Part shown: positions 60,710-64,000 of the stretch, one piece after another
Numbering within the stretch: the first letter of the stretch is position 1
Layout: each line of letters opens with the position of its first letter
From: Stella humosa
GTDB lineage: Bacteria; Pseudomonadota; Alphaproteobacteria; ATCC43930; Allostellaceae
Direction: 5' to 3'
DNA length: 64,000 bases
Assembly (NCBI RefSeq): GCF_006738645.1
Contig: NZ_AP019700.1
Location: 1,190,001 to 1,254,000, forward strand
Notes under the pieces: generated by a model
Told to the model about the DNA's origin: nothing
The model's input: only the letters and a program-made list of their open reading frames with translations
Database searches by the model: none
Position numbers and translations under genes: made by a program

Positions 60710-62608
60710 ATGATCCATCGTTCCGGGCCGAGCGCGGCCGTATTCCTGTTGCTCTACGCGTCGGCCGCCGGCGCCCAGGAGCCGGCAAGGCTCGATTCCA
60801 TCATCGTCTCGGCCAACCGGGTCGAGGTGCCGGCCGACAGCGTCGGCAGCGCGGTTTCGCAGATCAGCGGCGAGGAACTACGCCGCCGCCAGGTCCGCCG
60901 GCTGGAGGATGCGCTCGACCTGATGCCGGGCATCAATGTCCGCCGCACCGGCAGCATCGGCACGCCGGCCGCCGTGTCGCTGCGGGGCCTGGGCGTGCGC
61001 AACACCCTGGTGCTGCTGGACGGCGTGGAGATCGGCGATCCCAGCCGCTCGCAGGTGACCTATGAGTTCGGCACCATCCCGGTCGATGAGGTGGAACGGA
61101 TCGAGGTGCTGCGCGGCCCGCAATCGACGCTCTATGGCGCCGATGCCTCGGGCGGGGTGATCAACATCGTCACCCGCCGGCCAACCCGGCCCTTCGAGGG
61201 CAATGCCGCGGTCGAGACCGGCACCTGGGGCACGGCCGAGGCCAGTGCGGGGGTGCGCGGCACGGTCGGCCGCTTCACCTATGGCGCGTCGGCCTTCGGC
61301 TTCCGCACCGACGGCTTCTCGTCCTTCCCCAAGGCGCGGGGCGGGCGCGAGCGCGACGGGCACGAGACCTGGTCGGGCCGGGCCAATGTGGGCATGGAGA
61401 TCGCCCCCGGCCTGCGCACCGACCTGTGGCTGTCGCAGAGCGAGGCGCGCGTCGACTATGACCAGAGCAATGCCGACCTGATCGACCAGTACTTCACCAA
61501 GCGCGAGCGCTTCGTGCGCAGCACGACCCGGCTCGACGCATTCGACGGCCGCTGGACGAGCCAGCTCGGCCTGTCCCATTCCAGCCACCAGCGCGACTAC
61601 AAGGGCAGCCAGAACGTCAGCCTGGGCGACCGCTATGACGGCACCAAGACCAAGCTCGACTATCTGGGCAATATCCGCCTGGCGCCCGGCCACGCCATCG
61701 CCTTCGGCGCCGAGGGGGAATGGGACCGGCTCGACCAGGACACGCCGGCAGCACTCGGCAGCGCGGAATTCGCGCGCATCGACGCGCGCGCCCGCACGCT
61801 GGGTGCCTTCGCCGAGTATCGCCTGAACCCGCTGGAGGGTCTGAACCTGACGGCCGGCGTCCGGCAGGACGACCATGACCGTTTCGGCGGCGCCACCACC
61901 TGGCGGGTGACCGGCGCCTATCTGGTGGCGCCGACCGACACCAAGCTGCGGGCCAGCTACGGCACCGGCTTCGTCACGCCGTCGCTGTTCGAACTGTCCG
62001 ATCCCTGCATCGGCAACCGCACCCTGAAGGCCGAGCGCAGCCGCGGCTGGGACGTCGGCTTCGACCAGTACCTGGCCGGCGACCGCGTGACGGTCAGCGG
62101 CACCTGGTTCGATTCGCGCATCGACGACCAGATCCGCTTCGATTTCGCCCGTGCGGCCCCCGCCGGCTGCCCCTTCGCGTTTGGCGGCTATCTCAACGTC
62201 GACAAGGTCCGCTCCCGCGGGCTGGAGGGCGAGGTGCGGGCCCGGCTCGACGACACGCTGACCATGCGGGCCCAGTACACCTACCAGAATGCCGAGGACG
62301 CACGGACCGGCACCCGGCTGAAGGACGTGCCGATCCATCAGGGTGCCATCGCGCTGGACTGGCGCTTCGTCGAGCGGGCCAGCGTCGGCGCCACGGTGCG
62401 CATGCGGGGCACCAGCGACAGCGGCTTCGGTGCCGGGACCCAGGCGGGCGGATTCGTCACCGCCGACCTGCGGCTCGACTACCGGCTGGACGACGGCGTA
62501 GCCGTCTATGGCCGGGTGGTGAACCTGTTCGATGCCAACTTCGAGGAGACCTACGGCTTCGCCACGCCCGGCCGGTCGGGTTATGTGGGCCTGCGTGTCG
62601 CCTTCTAG
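60710..62608 (+). CDS. btuB: TonB-dependent cobalamin receptor BtuB
   Basis: 632 residues from ATG at 60710, right after GGGGG. Signal peptide ends near AGAQ-EPA. The plug domain has DALDLMPGINVRRTGSIGTP, AVSLRGLGVRNTLVLLDGVE and IEVLRGPQSTLYGADASGGV with GVINIVTRRP; the rest is a beta-barrel ending GYVGLRVAF with the terminal aromatic. The TonB box is in the DSIIVSANR stretch at the mature N-terminus. The riboswitch upstream and BtuF/BtuC genes downstream fix its role: outer-membrane uptake of vitamin B12 or a relative. Confidence 0.94.
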   Translation: MIHRSGPSAAVFLLLYASAAGAQEPARLDSIIVSANRVEVPADSVGSAVSQISGEELRRRQVRRLEDALDLMPGINVRRTGSIGTPAAVSLRGLGVRNTLVLLDGVEIGDPSRSQVTYEFGTIPVDEVERIEVLRGPQSTLYGADASGGVINIVTRRPTRPFEGNAAVETGTWGTAEASAGVRGTVGRFTYGASAFGFRTDGFSSFPKARGGRERDGHETWSGRANVGMEIAPGLRTDLWLSQSEARVDYDQSNADLIDQYFTKRERFVRSTTRLDAFDGRWTSQLGLSHSSHQRDYKGSQNVSLGDRYDGTKTKLDYLGNIRLAPGHAIAFGAEGEWDRLDQDTPAALGSAEFARIDARARTLGAFAEYRLNPLEGLNLTAGVRQDDHDRFGGATTWRVTGAYLVAPTDTKLRASYGTGFVTPSLFELSDPCIGNRTLKAERSRGWDVGFDQYLAGDRVTVSGTWFDSRIDDQIRFDFARAAPAGCPFAFGGYLNVDKVRSRGLEGEVRARLDDTLTMRAQYTYQNAEDARTGTRLKDVPIHQGAIALDWRFVERASVGATVRMRGTSDSGFGAGTQAGGFVTADLRLDYRLDDGVAVYGRVVNLFDANFEETYGFATPGRSGYVGLRVAF

Positions 62609-63407
62609 GGCAGCGGCCCTCCTGCTGGCGCTGGGGTGGTCGGTGGCGGCGGCCGCCGCGCCCACCGTCGTCAGCATCAACCTTTGCGCCGACCAGTTGA
62701 CCCTGGCGCTGGCCGACCGCGCGCAGATCCTGGCGCTGGGGCCGCTGGCGGCCGACCCGGCCCTGTCGGTGATGGCGCCGGAGGCCGCCGGCATCCCCAT
62801 CCTGCGCGGCACGGCCGAGGAGGTGATGCGCCTCCGGCCCGATCTCGTCCTGTCGGGCGCCTTCCAGCAGCGGCGCACCAACCTGCTGCTGGAGCGCATG
62901 GGGTTCCGCGTCCTGGCCCTGCCCAGCCCGGACGATGTGGCGGGCGTGGCCGCCATGATCGATTCGGTCGGCCAGGCGCTGGGCCAGGGGCAGCGGGGGC
63001 GGGACCTGGCGGCGACGTTCCGGGCGATCTTCGCCCCGCCCGCCGCTTCGCCGACCATGACGGCGCTGGTCTGGCGCCCGAACGGCTTCGTCTCCGGCCG
63101 TGGCACGCTGGTCGACGCGGCGCTGGCGGCGGCCGGGCTCGACAATGCGGCCGCCCTGGCCGGCATCGGCGCCTGGGGCACCATGCCGCTGGAGCGGCTG
63201 GTCGCCCGCCCGCCCGGCCTGCTGGTGGTGGACGACCACATGGCGGTGAAGTCCTCGCGCGCCCAGGCGGTGCTGGTGCATCCGGCCCTGGCCCGGCTGT
63301 CGCCGCCGATGCGCGTGGGGGCGGTCGCGACCGCCACCTGGCTCTGTCCCGGCCCATGGATGCGGGGCGCCGTCGACCAACTGCGCCGGTTGGCGGCGGC
63401 GCCATGA
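62583..63407 (+). CDS. BtuF-like helical-backbone substrate-binding protein
   Basis: 274 residues from ATG at 62583, overlapping the BtuB end by 26 bases; a GTG at 62595 is an alternative. Signal peptide SRAAALLLALGWSVAAAAAP precedes VVSINLCADQLTLALADRAQ, typical of the cobalamin/iron-complex receptor family (PF01497). It delivers the ligand from BtuB to the inner-membrane transporter encoded next, whose start it overlaps (ATGA). It is shorter in its loops than siderophore receptors, as in BtuF. Confidence 0.87.
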   Translation: MWACVSPSRAAALLLALGWSVAAAAAPTVVSINLCADQLTLALADRAQILALGPLAADPALSVMAPEAAGIPILRGTAEEVMRLRPDLVLSGAFQQRRTNLLLERMGFRVLALPSPDDVAGVAAMIDSVGQALGQGQRGRDLAATFRAIFAPPAASPTMTALVWRPNGFVSGRGTLVDAALAAAGLDNAAALAGIGAWGTMPLERLVARPPGLLVVDDHMAVKSSRAQAVLVHPALARLSPPMRVGAVATATWLCPGPWMRGAVDQLRRLAAAP

Positions 63408-64000
63408 AAGGCACCCCGACCCTCGCCCTGGCGACCCTGCTGGCCGTCGCGGCCAGCGCCAGCCTGGCCATCGGCTATGTGCCCTTGCCGCTGTCCGACC
63501 TGGTGGCGGGCCTGTTCGGCCATGGGCAGGCGGCGCCGCTGGTGCAGGAGATCCGCCTGCCGCGGGCCGTGCTGGGCCTGGCCGTCGGTGCCTCGCTCGG
63601 CCTTGCGGGGGCGGCCCTGCAAGGGCTGCTGCGCAACCCGCTGGCCGAACCGGGGGTGGTCGGCATCTCGGCCAGTGCCGGGCTGGGTGCGGTGATCGCG
63701 CTCTATTTCGGGCTGGCGGCCGCCTGGCCGCCGGCCTGCCGCTGCTCGGCATGGCGGGGGCAGGGGTGGCGGCGATCCTGGTGCTGGCGCTGGCCGGCCG
63801 GGCGGCGGGGTGCTGGCGCTGGTCCTGGCCGGGGTCGCGGTATCGAGCTTCGCCGTGGCGCTGACGGCCCTCGCGCTCAATCTCGCGCCCAACCCCTATG
63901 CCCTGTCGGAGATGCTGTTCTGGCTGCTGGGCTCGGTGCGCGACCGCAGCAATGCCGACGTGCTGCATGCGCTGCCCTTCATGGCGATCGGGGCGGCGAT
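63404..64000 (+). pseudogene. BtuC/FecD-like permease, partial, two frame breaks
   Basis: The first ~105 residues are in one frame: MKGTPTLALATLLAVAASAS, then EIRLPRAVLGLAVGASLGLA and NPLAEPGVVGISASAGLGAV. Near 63725 the frame must change to read AGLPLLGMAGAGVAAILVLA, and near 63805 again to read VLALVLAGVAVSSFAVALTA and EMLFWLLGSVRDRSNADVLH. All pieces are good FecCD permease sequence, so two base-call errors in GC-rich runs are a likely cause, but real mutations cannot be excluded. The gene runs off the right edge. It would form the inner-membrane channel for cobalamin import. Confidence 0.8.

Overview
The window is very GC-rich chromosomal DNA from what looks like a free-living alphaproteobacterium, probably in or near the Rhodospirillales. 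The basis is gene content (hydantoinase/oxoprolinase sets, many ABC uptake systems, M81 hydrolases, OpgC, a cobalamin-riboswitch BtuB locus) and GC-saturated third codon positions; the genus cannot be fixed from this sequence. No rRNA, tRNA, CRISPR array, transposase or phage gene was found.

Layout. 1-2718 (minus): hydantoinase/oxoprolinase HyuA and the start of HyuB. 2797-4952 (minus): chromate transporter ChrA with a rhodanese-ChrB partner. 5072-12001 (minus): ADP-forming acyl-CoA synthetase, a spermidine/putrescine-type ABC importer and a LysR regulator. 12254-17903: family-5 binding protein and TauD-like dioxygenase (minus), divergent from an amidohydrolase-fold protein and a CaiC-like CoA ligase (plus). 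18022-20989 (minus): ubiX followed by a Sel1/SPOR protein whose frame is broken many times. 21161-28458 (plus): four tandem M81 (MlrC-type) hydrolases and a SelA/DgaE-like PLP protein. 28569-30437 (plus): an isolated AT-rich gene for a helical plus leucine-rich-repeat protein, clearly foreign in composition. 30505-34353: tautomerase/LysR pair, then a GntR regulator divergent from a peptide-type binding protein with a clear operator. 34385-38350: small secreted, lipoprotein and CapA genes, an M20 carbamoylase-type hydrolase and a ParDE module.

38413-47178 is one long minus-strand operon: HyuA, an SsuA/B/C-type ABC importer, HyuB, a patatin and a threonine-dehydratase-like enzyme. Divergently, 47297-51972 encodes gamma-glutamyltransferase, an EamA exporter, a formamidase-type amidohydrolase and an enolase-superfamily enzyme. 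Together these suggest uptake and hydrolysis of gamma-glutamyl, oxoproline-like or other amide nitrogen compounds. 52083-53753 is a subtilisin-family protease with a small propeptide-like partner gene. 53750-57412 (minus) holds an amidase, a small membrane protein, an SDR-fold protein without the usual catalytic residues, and a PRC-barrel protein. 57554-60259 (minus) is an OpgC acyltransferase followed by two SGNH-fold proteins, one apparently a pseudoenzyme. 60397-64000 (plus) is a cobalamin riboswitch, BtuB, a BtuF-like binding protein and the start of a BtuC-like permease.

Sequence quality: the Sel1/SPOR gene and the BtuC-like gene show several closely spaced frame switches in C/G-rich tracts while both flanks keep good protein sequence, so single-base indel errors are as likely as real gene decay.
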